A stretch of 38,190 nucleotides of DNA from Seison nebaliae (taxonomy: Eukaryota; Rotifera; Pararotatoria; Seisonacea; Seisonidae). Positions within the stretch are counted from its first letter, which is position 1; the number at the start of each line of letters is the position of its first letter. This document shows, piece by piece, positions 19,022-31,872 of this stretch. A program made the position numbers and the translations under genes. Where the stretch lies: NCBI GenBank assembly GCA_023231475.1, contig JALJEE010002836.1:1-38190 (forward strand), in the 5' to 3' direction. The notes beneath the pieces are model-generated. The model made no database searches. It was not told the DNA's origin and saw nothing but the letters and a program-made list of their open reading frames with translations.

Positions 19022-22000
19022 TTAATCGTTCGACGGTGCCAATAAACATTGCCTCGTCTCCAATTCACTTTCGCTGATGATAGATGGTTCGTCCGCGTAT
19101 TTAATGGAACTGTCACGCGACTGAAATGTCTGACTGCAGTTTTCACTTGAATCTTCTAGGATTGACTGAAAATGAAGAGATTTATCTGTAGTATCAGAAC
19201 AGTTCAATGGAATTTGTTCTCCTCCGTTACTTTCCATTCTCTTATTCATGTTGTTGTTGTTATTATTGTTGTTCTATCGATGAAAGTAGAAAGAATAGAT
19301 AAGGAATTTCGAAAACTTTATGTAATGTTCGATTTTGGTCGTAAGTGTTTGTTGTTAATTTCCTGGATGTCGCTTTACTATCCAACTTGTTGATGATCCA
19401 ACTTGGAATGAAAGAATAATGTCTTGCTTTCTTCCCTAAATCATCTCGCACCTTAAAGAGAGTAATAAAAATCATAATTGAATTCATAATAGAAAGTAGA
19501 ATTTAATAGAAAGTTGGAATTAAACTCGTTCGCTCAACACGCAGTAGAAGATGAAGATGAAAAATCCTTGTAAACTGTTGAAGATGGCGAATAGATACTG
19601 GAATGCAATCGTATGTTTTTTGTTGATGTGGAAATATCCGAATATCCAAGTGAGACCCAATAATGCACCTAAGACGAATGCACCCCGAATAAAACTGATT
19701 GTTAGTCGAGTTCGTTCTATGAACACATCGATTTGAGTATTGCCAAAACTCGGTTTGTTCTTTCGAATGTAATATAATGGCTTCGACATATGTTGGAACA
19801 TGCGATACATTGCTGTCAATAAGAAACAAGTATTTATCTTAATGAAAGTGAAAGAAGTATGAAAATAATTTTATTAGGAACTAAAACACTAACGACAATT
19901 ATGATGGCGACTGGTAAGATGAAGAAGTAGATGACGCCATATTTACTTGACATCCAACAACTTGAAACAAACATTAGTCTATCAATTCTTTCCCTTAAAA
20001 AAATCTAACTAATCGGCATGTAAATAATTCTTTCGGTAGACACTCAATGATGGTAGTACAAGAGCAGCAGGTAAACCTGTTCGAACGGTAAGAGATAGTA
20101 GTGGAGAGAAGAAGAATTAACAGTAAGCACTTAAATAATAGAATAAGCGATAAGATTGCTCTTGTTCGAAGACGAGAACCATAAAGAAGTAGATTTGGAT
20201 ACCTTCCGCCAACATCCACATCCATGCTGCAAGAAAGAAGAAATGTAACGACGCCGCTACAATCATACAAATGGACTGATAGAGGAATTATTAATAATAA
20301 TTTTTTATTCATCGTCTAAAAAGACAAACATCGTTCTGACGTTGATTGATACCGCAAACGAATATGAGAGTAGCAATTAATAAACAACCCACAAAATTCC
20401 GATGAATGACCAATCGATCTTGATGTCCTGAATGACTGTAAATAAAGTGAGAGAATAATTGATAGAAATAGTTTCAAATTATTAACCTTCCAAAAATGAA
20501 TATAATGAGTGACAAAGTGAGACATATGATAGAGATGGAACATCCGATATATGTGATGATTTCCAATGCGAATTTATCTTGTTCCGAAATCTAAGACGGA
20601 TTAGAACATTTGAAGGAAAATTTTTGGGAACCTCCACATCTAAAAAGTTCATGAGAACAGCGAAATGTGTAAGATGATTACATTCACAGACGACATATTC
20701 AGAATTGGTCGTATTTTGGAGTTGGCAGCCATCTTGTTTCCATTCCAGTGTTGTCTCATTACCTATCTTATCCATATGCAGATAACTACATATATAACGT
20801 GCGACGGTTTCATTCGAAATATTCATCGATGTAGTTAACTGAAATAATGTGAGATTATAATGGGAAATGTTGGAGAAGAGAAATGATAGAGACATTCTTC
20901 ACCGGAATCGAAAATTTAATACGCTGCCGTTTTTCCACGTCCTGATAATCGTTGATATTAATCGACAATACATCCGAAACAATCTGGAACGACGACTCAT
21001 TCTTCATCGTTTCATTCAACGACTTGTCTTCAACATGTTTCGTCGAAATGATTTCTTGGAAGTTATGGAACATCTCCGGATAAGTGATGACAACGAGATC
21101 AGTATAATTATCATCAGAAAGTGAATCGAATTCTAAATATGTTTTCATTGAATCGTTTGGAGATTGATAAGAGAATTGATTGATTGTCTGATCGAAATAT
21201 CGCTTCGTTGATAAAACGAATTGATCTTTGGAAATCATATGAGTCTCTGACGAATTTCCTGATCTGAATTTTCCATATAAATTCCCAATATCTTCTACCG
21301 ACGTCAAAATATTATGAAATGAATTAATTTTATTCGATTCTGACATATTCCTCCACGAGAGCAAATTGTCCGTACTGACCATATCATCTACCACTCCCAA
21401 TATTGTTTCAGTTATAGATTGAATTTCCGTGGTAGTGAAATAAGTTCGTTGGAGAATTCCGTCAAGTCGACTACGTAGATTAGACATTTGATTTTCAATC
21501 CTCCCAGGTATTTTAAATTGGTCGATATCTAATTCAATTTTATTTTTATTACGTAGTTCGTTTGTTAATCTTCTGTCATTCTTGCACAATTCAACATCCG
21601 TCAAATTGAACGACCACATAACAGAGACGAGACATTTGGCTTTGAAAATGACTGGAAAGGAAATAATTGAGGAATAAATGGCCAAAATCAATTAACAATT
21701 ATAGTTATCACCACATTTCAGATTGAATCGATGACCGATTAGTGTTTTGGGAAGTTGTAAAGTTTCATTGTCGATTTGTCCGAGGAAAAGTGAAGGACAA
21801 AAAACAGACTAAAAATATGAAAGAAATTCTTTCGATAAAAAACAAACATTTCTGGTGACACATTCCGGCTGATCCGATAACTTATTCCATTTTCCTTCTT
21901 CACACTTATATATGATCTTGCTATCGGTTGAGAAGTTGTCTATAAAATAATGAAAAATGGAAAAGGAAATGATTAAAGGTGGAAACTATATCTACAGATG

Positions 22001-25000
22001 GCGGTGAACAATGCACCATGAATACCAAGTGGTAATGAGAATGTGAAATTGTTATTCTGATAAGCGTTCTCGATTGGTTGACATTCTTTCAGACGCTGGA
22101 ATGGAATTAAGAACCGTTAATGGAAATGGACGAACTGTTTTACAAAGTTTTTTCAGTTTCTTCAAATCTCCCATTCTCCATTTGCCATTCTCTTGACAAA
22201 AGATACGTTGTTTCACTAAAAATTTAATGTAAATCATAGGAAATAATTTTGTTTAAATTTACAATAATTGAATAGAGTTTCATAAAATTCACCTTAAATA
22301 ATGGATTACAAAATATTTCTATGACAACTAAATAAATTCTCTAATTCCTCAAAAAAAATTATTCGAAACACAAAGAGCGTTTCGAATGATGAGTGAATGA
22401 CGACAACGGATAAATAAATTATATATAAATAATATACTTATCCTCTCTATGTCATTTAAGAAATGTTAGAAAACAATCTTTTTTTCTGAACATAATATGA
22501 GTGTAGTAATTGAAGTTTTCTAAGATTATGTTAATAAGGGTAAATGGATAACTAGGAATTGGATAAGATCGACCGCAATGCATCGTTGCTTTTTCGTAGC
22601 TGAAGGAGGCGGATCGCGGTAAATTGTATTTGGCAATTGGAGAGCAGTACCGTCGCTGCTTTTCTAAATGAAAGTAGTGAATGTATGTGGATGATGTGCA
22701 TGACATCGGTTATTTGGACGACGACGAGAGCGATAATGAATAGATAATGAATTAGTTAATAAGAGTTAATGATGCAAACCCCTACTAATGGTAGTGGCAG
22801 TACTAGTGGTAAGAGTAATAGTAGTAGACATTGCTGCGGTTAGTGGCGATATTAATAAGAAGAGTAATAGGAGAACGATAGTTTCGAAATGGAAAAAGAA
22901 AGAAATTCTTATCGGTTTGGTACCTGTCGAAATGTGGAGTGTGGGCATTAAAGTAGGAATGTTCTTCGTCAGTCGAGTCGATGACATGTCTCCCATTTGA
23001 GTCGTCGTAAGGTAATTGAAAGGATTTTTTGGTTTCTAAAGAAGAATGAATTAATAAGTTAAACGAAGAAAGAAATAAAACTTGAAAGGGGGTGTCAAAG
23101 GCTGAAATGGGACGAACTCTGGGCGAAAGTTTAATTGGGGACATCTCATGTGAAATTCTTAAATCGACCAATGTGGATAAGGAATTGGTAGGAAGAAATG
23201 TTGTTGATGTTAAAGGATTATTTACTTCCGACGATGATGTGATATTTGTTTGGCGTAGAGATGGCGTGACAGTTGATGAATGGTCCAGTTTATCGGTATT
23301 GTTTCTCAAATTCATTGGAATTATTCCTTTAGAATTGTTCGATGGCGAATAAGAGAAATGAGTTTCAGTATCGTTATCATCCGATGATGTTGTTGTTGTA
23401 TTAGAATAATATCTAAATTTGTTGACAGATGAAGTGGCAGGTTGATAAATGAACGGATCTCCCAAATTTTCCTTTAGTGGAACAGTGCTATTGTCAATGA
23501 CATTGATTTGTGTCATATTTGTATGTTTGACATCGATCGTAGGTATGAAAGAAAGTATCGTCGTATTATTCATTGGGTAAGTGGGGAGATCTGATACATT
23601 GAAATTAATCAGAAATTTTGAAATATTTCTAATTGGCTGGTTCATATCAGTGACGAATGCAGCAGATGTAGTTGTAACATCAATTTTAGGTAAAGGGGAA
23701 TTATTTATATGGACATTATCATTCTTCTCCTTAGTCATGTTCGTTAACGGTAAAATATTCGGGGATGATATTGAGCTGTTTCCAAAGGACATAACTCTCG
23801 AAATATTCCCATCAACATTTTCATTCAATTCGGAGTCGAGTGGGAAGGTTCTCGTCGAATTAACTTCCAATTCCGAATTATTACGAACCACCTTTGAAGA
23901 ATTGTTCGATAAACTGGTTTTATTAATTTCGATTTCTAATCCTTTACCTTGGTCAATAATCGATTTCGATGTCGTGGATAATGGATAAAACATTGTGACG
24001 TTTGAAGGAGGGGTGAATGGTGAGAGAGAAATGTTTTTAGCTATTGATTGAAACCATAGTACAAGTTTTGAGGAATTGGAATGGTGAGTCGATTCGGTCG
24101 AATTGACCGTAAATCTGGCGTTGAAATTAGATTGAGTTGCGTTATTCTTCTGATTAGTTGATTGAAATGGAAATGGTAATTTATTATTTATTTCAGTTTG
24201 ATCAACATCCAATTGGGTTCTATTCTTGACATTTACCGATGGGAAGCTAGCGTTCGTGTCAGACAAATTTGCAATTACCTTCGTAGTATTGTTAATTGAT
24301 TTATGAGTTTTGGGAATTATCGATCCTCCGGGAGCTGATTCATTCTGCCGACTATTCTGTTCTGAATGGGAGAGAGAAGGAGGAAGAATTTTTGGAGGAA
24401 TGGTCTCATCATTGAAAATTCGAGTTGTTGAAATATGAAACGAATTATTTCCATCGTTATCTCCCATCGACGAATTTTTGTATGTATTCGTTGATTTGGT
24501 CAATGAATCGCTACTGAAATTATTCGACTTCTCAACCTTCACTGTCTCATCGTTCCAACTGTCATCACTCGTCGATTCGTTTGTAATATTGGATGTTGTG
24601 TGTTGGGGAAGTGATGTTGTTTTGGATGTGAGGGTTGTACCCGATTCCATATCTTCATTACGTATCTCTTCGTTCAATGAGACGTCTGTCTTATCTGCAT
24701 CGAAATTCCGAAAAGAAAATAGATAAGATTTTATTATTAGAAGTCTGCTGATGGACCGGAATGATGAATAAAAGTTAATCTTGTAATTAATGGTTGGTTG
24801 GTTAGTCTAGTCGATTCTATCAGAAATGATAAATCGGGGATAGAAATAGATAAATTGGATAGGAAGTTTTTTTCGCATTTGTCGTTCGCTATCGATCATT
24901 CATATAAATGGAGAAGCAGAAGTAGAAGAATGAGAAATTTACGATAATGTGATATTCATGATATTAGACAAGTCACATTCATTTTCACATTGTCCTTTTC

Positions 25001-26426
25001 AAACGTGTGCATTGGGATTTGCACAAAAGAATAGGAGAAAAGTTCAACTTTCATCTTTAAATAATCACTTTATCAAATCTGAATTTAAGGAGAATTTTAG
25101 ATAATTTTAAATTCCCCTCCACACATCGTAGATTGGTATTGATGATTTTCACGTTCAATCGAATCTTCTAGTTAATGATGATTATATTACCGTTCGATGT
25201 AAATACGCTAATGTGGACAGGAGTAGCGTATGTGTGTAGTGGAGGAATGGATAGACGGAAGAAAGATATGGAAAGGAACGGACGAAAAGTAAGTTTGGTT
25301 TAAATGAAAGAAGTAAATGAATGGAGAGATGAATTGTGAAATAACCTTTGCATATTTGACTGTTCTCGTCATCGGCTGACGTTTTCCATGCGAAACAATC
25401 GAGAATTTTATCTGGCAATATTCGTGCAACGGTTAATGATCATGCATGTTTCCCTTCTCATTAACATTATTCTCCTTCACACCATCAACAACACTAACAA
25501 CAACGATATCCGAAAGAAATTTTTTGGATAATAATTAGAAGGAAATATAATTTCAACTTTCATCATCCGTCCACCTCCCTCCGTCACCATGCGTCTTATC
25601 AGATAATCAAAGAATGGCAAGTGGAGACTTCTGTCCAATATTGATGATCGACAAGGCATAATTTCTTATTGCAATCTTGCCCTCGGTCTCAACATGCAAC
25701 ACAATGGAGAGAGGCAACATGGAAGGAGATGTTCCAATGAAAAATATTTCTTCTATTCTCAATATTTTTTTATTGATTGCTGCTGTCATTGCTGTTGGTG
25801 ATGGAAGTCCAATCATGGTATGGATTGGAGGAAGAAAAAAATTAAAATTTCTTTTTACTAACTTCGAGTATTGCAATAGAACCGAATTGTGACGCAATGC
25901 GTATCACAAATTTTTGCAGTGCAGTTATGTCTGATTCGCATGACCTCTGTTTTGCAGAAGCTTTTCTTGTCGCACCTACTCCCAGTCGACGGGGAAATAA
26001 TTAGAGAAAATAATTATTTTTCTTCAATATTTTTTCCTTTCCGATTCATAAAAAGGAATATTACATCTCTTTACATTTCCTCCTCAAGATTCTTATCAAT
26101 TAATTTCCTTTTAATTTATTCCATTAAATTCTCTCCCAATGACGTCCACCAACTCACACCAGCATTCATCAACGAAATATGAGGGTTGAAAGAACTAACT
26201 TTTGTTTGAGGACACGAACGAAATCCGAATCAACTCCACATTTCTTACCGCGCAGAGTTCTCGCCGACATCGTGTCATTCTGACATTCGAGTTTCTTCCG
26301 AAAAATCACTTTCCTGATGGCGATCGTACCTTCATTACATGACAATTTCAACTCGTTTATTTGACATATATCGAACGAGTGAGTAGCAACTAAGAGATAA
26401 GCGATATACACAATTATCGTCAACAT
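19022..26426 (-). CDS. Adhesion GPCR: SUEL lectin, mucin stalk, 3 sushi, GAIN/GPS, 7TM
   Basis: Twenty exons, all phases consistent: 26426-26200, 25975-25863, 25411-25346, 24694-23082, 23035-22924, 22663-22553, 22215-22136, 22095-21987, 21939-21848, 21808-21712, 21651-20903, 20838-20632, 20590-20487, 20435-20330, 20275-20122, 20076-20010, 19960-19890, 19812-19526, 19451-19317, 19273-19022; 1583 aa. Signal peptide 1-17; SUEL/rhamnose-binding lectin 21-110 (CQINELKLSC ... CDKKSFC ... CVTIRFYC); Ser/Thr/Asn-rich stalk 136-710 with many N-glycosylation sequons; three CCP modules, each four Cys plus Trp (about 716-772, 779-837, 844-895); GAIN 900-1192 with GPS DGCQ...CECNHLTHFAVLM, cleavage expected between L1179 and T1180; seven helices 1198-1450 (GLTWIFGYF in TM6); cytoplasmic tail beginning with poly-Asn. 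Lectin plus GPS recalls latrophilin/CIRL, but sushi modules stand where HormR would be. A cell-surface adhesion receptor. Confidence 0.88.
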
Positions 26427-28183
26427 CTGACCAAGTTCGATTAGAAGAAGAAAATATTATGGGAGAGATTGTTGGAAGAAGAGAAATGATAGGGATAAAT
26501 TTCCTGAACGATGTCGATCGATCAACATTAGAAGTCGATTTCGTCGTTTCTTATTTACATTCTCCGAATATTTCTTCCTTCTCAAAAAATTTATTCGATC
26601 TCTTCTTCTAATTTGTAACAGTTCTCCATTCCGGATTGACATGAACACGGAACACGAATATGAACAAGTAGCAGAAGAGAAATGACGAGAGGAATTTGTT
26701 TAAATCTATTTTTGCATTTATCCTCTCTCGGAATCCGTTAAGAATTCAAAAGAATCATATCGTTCCGAATAAATACGTTACGTTGACGAATGCTTCTTCA
26801 ATTGCGTTGGCTGATGTTTACGATTCCTCTTAAGAACATCTATCGTCAATTCATCTGAACCAACAACAATCCATCGAAATTATTCGAACACGTTGTTAGA
26901 ACTTTATCGTTACATCATCATCAGCCTCAGCCTACTCATCGTCGGAATAGTGGAAGGAGAGTCTCTTCCTTTCTATTCGTTGAATATTCTCGTCGTCGTT
27001 TCTCCTCTAATTCGGACGATACTAGAGAAGTTCCAGTTGCTAATCGAAATCTTCACATTCCTTGTTGAAAAATAGAGAATGATTAGATGAAGCGACTGGA
27101 GAAAACGAGTGAATTTATCGAGTAGCGAATCGATAGATGGATGGATGCCACTCGATATGCGAACTTAATACTCCTCATTCCATTTGTAATGGAACTGGGT
27201 GTAACAAAAGAAAGAAATTTGATAAATATTTAACCATTCAATTGAGACAGTTCTCGGGTCTAATTCATCATAAGACGACGAACTCAATAAATGACGAATT
27301 TTTATTTATCAACATAATAATAACATCTCTCATTCGGTTCATATTAGACATCGCAAATCACCACTACTGCCTCCTCCTTTCACCCAGTGTCCATCTTAGC
27401 AGGAGGGGTGTATGAACAATCAAATTTCAACTGATGACTTCACGCTTAGCTGAAGGAGCAGTTTGCTTCTGTCAGAATGAAGGTCAAAAATGAACTTTTG
27501 AGAATTGTGACTCATAAAATATGTGGCAAAACTATCGAACCTGATATCCGAATTGCCCTCATCATTCCTCAAAATGAACTTTCCTCTTATCTGTCGCGTG
27601 CGGAAGGAACATGAATTATATAATCAGTTCAGTCGATTCATATCCATTCTCTTCAATCATTCCTTCATTCTTCTCTTATTATTAACTCTTGTTATTTATT
27701 ATCAGAAATATTTTCGTTTCCCATCGACAACATTGCATAATCAGCCTTCCTATTACGATGCGCATCGTTAGTAGATTGTGGAGACAGTTTCGTAAGTTAA
27801 AAATCGAAATGTTGCCAACATTCTCGTTAGCTCAAAATGAATAGCGTCAGTTTAAGTTTATTTTCAAATTTCATCTTTCCACCAACAACTTAAAGGTGGA
27901 AAGGACATTCTTTCCAAACAAGCAAATTGTGTCAATCAAATGAAGAAGCAAACGGAACAAATGTCCCTCTCTCGTCATGTCGACGGTGGCATTCCGTTTT
28001 AATCATCTAAATTAAGCTAATCTCTTTAAAATTCTCGGAAACTAAAATTTAATTTGGAGCTATCTCAATAAACATTATACAAATAGTTTGATAAATGTTT
28101 CTACTAGTTGCTATGGGAACGACATCCTTTGAACTTCGTCACCTATTCCACTGGAGTTGTTGAGGGACATCTATGTAGAAATA
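26427..28183. other. Upstream region of the GPCR and of STPG1
   Basis: Divergent promoter region of the GPCR (-) and STPG1 (+). No gene is well supported. The best candidate is a 66-codon plus-strand frame at 27574-27771 starting MNFPLICRVRKE with one hydrophobic helix (ILFNHSFILLLLLTLVIYY) and a short tail; it has a CAAAATG start context but no homology I know. Frames at 26893-27075 and 27137-27415 lack a good ATG or any motif. 26427-26660 is probably GPCR 5' UTR. Confidence 0.4.
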
Positions 28184-29444
28184 ATGTTGAAAACAGTAAA
28201 ACGTTCTGTCGATTACAGTTTGTTTTTCGTGTAAATTAAAATCTTATCATTCTTTTCTTTATTAGCTTCCACTCCAACAATACCCACAAAATATAGAACA
28301 ATAGTTCTAAAAAATTCATGTCCAAAAGGTTTCAATCAAACCGATTCGAGATTCCATTTGAAATTCGTTTAATTTCTAATCAAGAACTAAAGAAATTCAT
28401 TGAACTTTCAGAGTAGCAATCCAGGACCTGGTTCTTATAATTTGGAGAATGGAGAGAGTACTTCGAATCAGAAAACATTTAGTGGACCGTTTGCTTCGAG
28501 AGTAAGCAGAAAGAATGCTTTCACTTTAACGGATGTGAAAAAAAGAAATGAACCAGGTCCAGGAACGTATTCCCCTAAATTAGAATTGGTAAAAGAATCC
28601 AATAAGAATTCCGCCGCTTTTCTTGCTAAAGAAAGAACGTCTTCTTCCAAAAGACTACTTGAAAATCCTGGACCGAATAATTATAAAGTTTCAAATTTCA
28701 TCGAACTCAATTTCCATTTATATAATTAAAGGTGGAGAAAGTGAAAGTAGACAAATATAAATTCCGCTCCAATAACATGAATGGGAAATCTTGTTTCAAA
28801 TCGACTGCACCACGAATTTATATAGAGAAAGTTGATGAAGTGCCACCACCCGGTCAATACAATTTGTCAAAGAAACCGGAGAAACATGTCATATCTTCCA
28901 GTTTTAAATCAAAACGAGAAATTAGTCTATCAAAAAATGTTCATCTATTTCATTAGTGAAAGAAGAATTGTAAATTGATCAATTGTAATGTCTTCTTGAA
29001 TAGGTGAAGAATCCGGGACCATCTGATTATCATCCTTATGAAATGACATCTGTCGATCTTGCACCAAAAACACAACAACCGTTAATTTTATTCCTTTCCT
29101 TTTTATTCGATTTTTTCATTTACATTTATTCTTCGATAGATTGAGACATCAATTAAGAATCGCTGCACCTGCTCTAGTAAGGAAAGATTCTCTCCAACTT
29201 CCTGGACCTGGTAGTTACAATGTCGACTTACGACCTGATGACAGATATGTGAACCAAACATCCACTTTCGTTTCAGGAACTTCTCGATGGAAAATTAATG
29301 ATAACGAAATGACAATTCAACCAGCTCCAAGTTATTGTGATTAAATTATATAAATTTTCTTATTCTCCTTTTCCAGATACTTACAATCCACAGGAAGTGG
29401 GAAAACAATCGTTTCATTTAAATATGAAGAATCGTTGGATATAA
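28184..29444 (+). CDS. STPG1: Sperm-tail PG-rich repeat protein STPG1
   Basis: Seven exons: 28184-28217, 28266-28366, 28412-28687, 28732-28938, 29004-29080, 29140-29336, 29377-29444; phases all agree, giving 319 aa (human STPG1 is 334). The protein begins with KYRTIVLKNSCPKGF and FNQTDSRFH, then carries seven STPG repeats: NPGPGSYNL, EPGPGTYSP, NPGPNNYKV, PPPGQYNL, NPGPSDYHPY, LPGPGSYNV and a final degenerate QPAPSYYTYNP. Such repeats occur in inner-junction and lumenal proteins of ciliary and sperm doublet microtubules; STPG1 itself has also been linked to mitochondrial permeability under the name MAPO2. Introns are 40-65 bp. The 3' end lies 61 bp from that of IQUB on the other strand. Confidence 0.9.
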
Positions 29445-29505
29445 ATGAAATTATTATTAAAAACTTTCACACTCTTTATCAAAATAAAATTTAAATTTCG
29501 CTAAT

Positions 29506-31872
29506 TCATTTTGCCTTCTTCGCATTCCCTTCCAATTCTTCACTCTCTTTCTCACTCTCGATACGAAGACGTTCAACAAAATCATGATAAATCTTTGGTA
29601 GCGACTGAAAACATTTCCTGGCTTGGACATGTCGATATTCGACCGATTTCACAAACACATCCCCGTAACTCTATTGAAGAAGATGAGAAGTGAAATAAGA
29701 AGAAATTACTCATTAACTTTTTCACTGGGCATTTGCAAATGGGAAATGGTTTCTTGTTCGGTGAGCAATACACAATTCCAAGGAGACCATTCTTCATCTT
29801 TTCTCCATCGGCAAAATTTCAATTGATAGTGATGTTTCGCTTCCGACATGGCTGAGTGTCCACCCCAAATCTTGTGGAATAGTTCTGCAATATCAGCTGG
29901 CTGAAAAATTATTGTAAATTCTTCAAGTTCTTAAAATTCATCGAATTACTAACGACAAGTAAGTAACAAATTTTCGATTTTCCTTTCGATATTCGTTCTT
30001 CGTCCTCTTGTATTTGTTGCAACATGAATCTTTATGATGACCGTTCAAATCGGAGAGAAATAATGAAACAAACTTAAATTTACTGTAATCGATTTGTTTA
30101 TGTGACACATTCTCCAAATCTGCACATTGCATACATTTCCCGATATGTCGTTTGGAAGTGGAGATTTCGAAGCCACCGGTGGGTTTGTATTTGTTGCAGC
30201 TCGTACACCAATGATTAGCATCGATCGATGCTTTCTCGAACGCTTTCTTCTCATTCACCTGAGCCATTGCTGGGTTGAATTGTGGATTGTTAGCATATTG
30301 TCGAAATAAGATAGCTATTCGATCACGTAATGAATCCATATATTCTGACTTGAATCCTTTCACTGTTAAACTGACTTCCCGATCAATTAATTCCAAGATT
30401 TCTTGAGTCAATAAACAATCATGTTCCTCAAATGTATTCCTCATTATTTAGTTATAAATTGTATTGAAAATGAACTTCAATTGCTTGTTTCACTGAAAGC
30501 AAAACGTCCAATCGCTCATCGGTCGTCAAATTGAACATTCGTAAACTTTCATACAATTTTAATAATTGTTTCGAACGTAAATTGTAAGGTGTTAAAACTT
30601 CGGTAGCGAAACCGTTAGAACCGACCCATTTCTTCGGCTTGCATGATTTCAACAAATGATTAGTGATCCGTTTCTCTTTTGCTTTCAGTGTTGCCTCCTT
30701 CTTCAACGTATCGATGTTCCTCAACTGTTGTGCCTTCTCGTCGAGGAGAACGGCTTTCGCCGCTTTCTTCGCTGCATCTGATGACAACATATTAATTTCT
30801 TTCAATTTGTCATCAGTTAATTCTAAATGAGAATAAAAGAACATTATGTATTAAAAGTGAAGAATTAAATTGACAATAAATTCGAACGTCGTAGAGCACT
30901 GTAAACAATTCCAAAGTCACTATCTGATTTGGGTTCCATTCGACGTTCGTAATCTTCTCGAGCACGTCGATTGGAAGTCGCTTGTCGGAGAGCTCTCACT
31001 TCTAATTCATATTTGAGTCGATTATGAATGTCTCGTCGCACACGTTCCACATGTTTCTTCGCTAACCATCTTCTACAATATTTCTGAATGATAATGACCG
31101 ATCCCACAACGAAATCTAAACGTTCGGCAGCCGTTTGATATTTACCCGCCGTGACTATCCGAGTATTAGTGGAAGTGATATGTAATCCCGGTTTATCCAT
31201 CTGAGTTGCCGAATCTTTACATGTCTGTATTACTTTCGTTATGAGACTGTATGTTTGAGTGTCTCTACAATGGCGTAATTTGTCGTTTTTACGTTTTGCT
31301 CCTTGGAATGTTTGAGTAGATGCGTTATGATATTCCGTTCCCGTTAACTTATTCCGATATCCTCCTAAATATGGTTTTCTTGAACTGTTTCTCTCAACTT
31401 CTAATTGAAGTTGTTGCAAACCACAACCTTCATCCTTCCGCACATTTATGATGATATCCGCATGTTCCGTTTTTGGAGTTGGATCAATGAATTGACCTAA
31501 CGGATATACACCTGAATCAATACTAGCAGCAGTCAAATGGACATGATCATCTTCTCCTTTACTGAGTTCGGATATGAGATCTGAATCCATCAGAATTGCC
31601 TGCAAATTAGTATATCTCAGTGTCATGTGATTAGTTAACATTTCAGTATGAAGAGCCAAATACTTCCTAAGATCAAGTACACGATAACCAGTTCGTACGT
31701 TCACATTCAACTGTTGGTGAGTTCCGTCGAACATGAGAATTATAGAAGTTCTTCCGACATCGTCCCATCGTATCCCACGAATTGACTCATCCTGGTTTGA
31801 AGTCGATTGCTCGAAAAACGATGGCTGGTCTGAACTACTTTGAAATTCGACGGTTTCTGTCGCACTTTCCAT
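29506..31872 (-). CDS. IQUB: IQ motif and ubiquitin-like domain protein IQUB (radial spoke 1)
   Basis: Six exons: 31872-30888, 30822-30476, 30426-30074, 30029-29954, 29900-29718, 29670-29506; 702 aa (human 791). Ubiquitin-like domain about 42-115; RKPYLGGYRNKLTG and YHNASTQTF (human YHNAGTQTV) follow; IQ motif IIIQKYCRRWLAKKHV (260-275); helical middle; LTQEILELIDREV (450-462), identical to human; paired CxxC zinc site C518/C521 and C542/C545; WSPWNCVLLT, then YGDVFVKSVEYRHVQARK matching the human C-terminus. The start was set at the ATG giving MESATETVEF; the frame stays open upstream without ATG, and an acceptor (TTCATAG) just before it suggests a 5' UTR intron. IQUB sits at the base of radial spoke 1 in motile cilia and binds calmodulin. 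Confidence 0.92.

Noticed and set aside
20867-21124. Plus-strand 85-codon frame over the GAIN domain.
   Set aside because: Antisense shadow of exon 11 of the GPCR; no motif of its own.
22788-24001. Plus-strand frames within the GPCR stalk region (for example 23581-23988, 135 codons).
   Set aside because: They are antisense to the Ser/Thr/Asn-rich stalk exon, whose AT/TC-rich codons leave the other strand open.
26893-27075. 60-codon hydrophobic plus-strand frame (IIISLSLLIVGIVEGESLPF).
   Set aside because: It opens at TTG with no ATG and lies in the GPCR upstream region; no support beyond length.
30045-30309. Frames in other phases and strand over IQUB exon 3.
   Set aside because: Shadows of the exon that holds the CxxC pair and LTQEILELIDREV block conserved with human IQUB.
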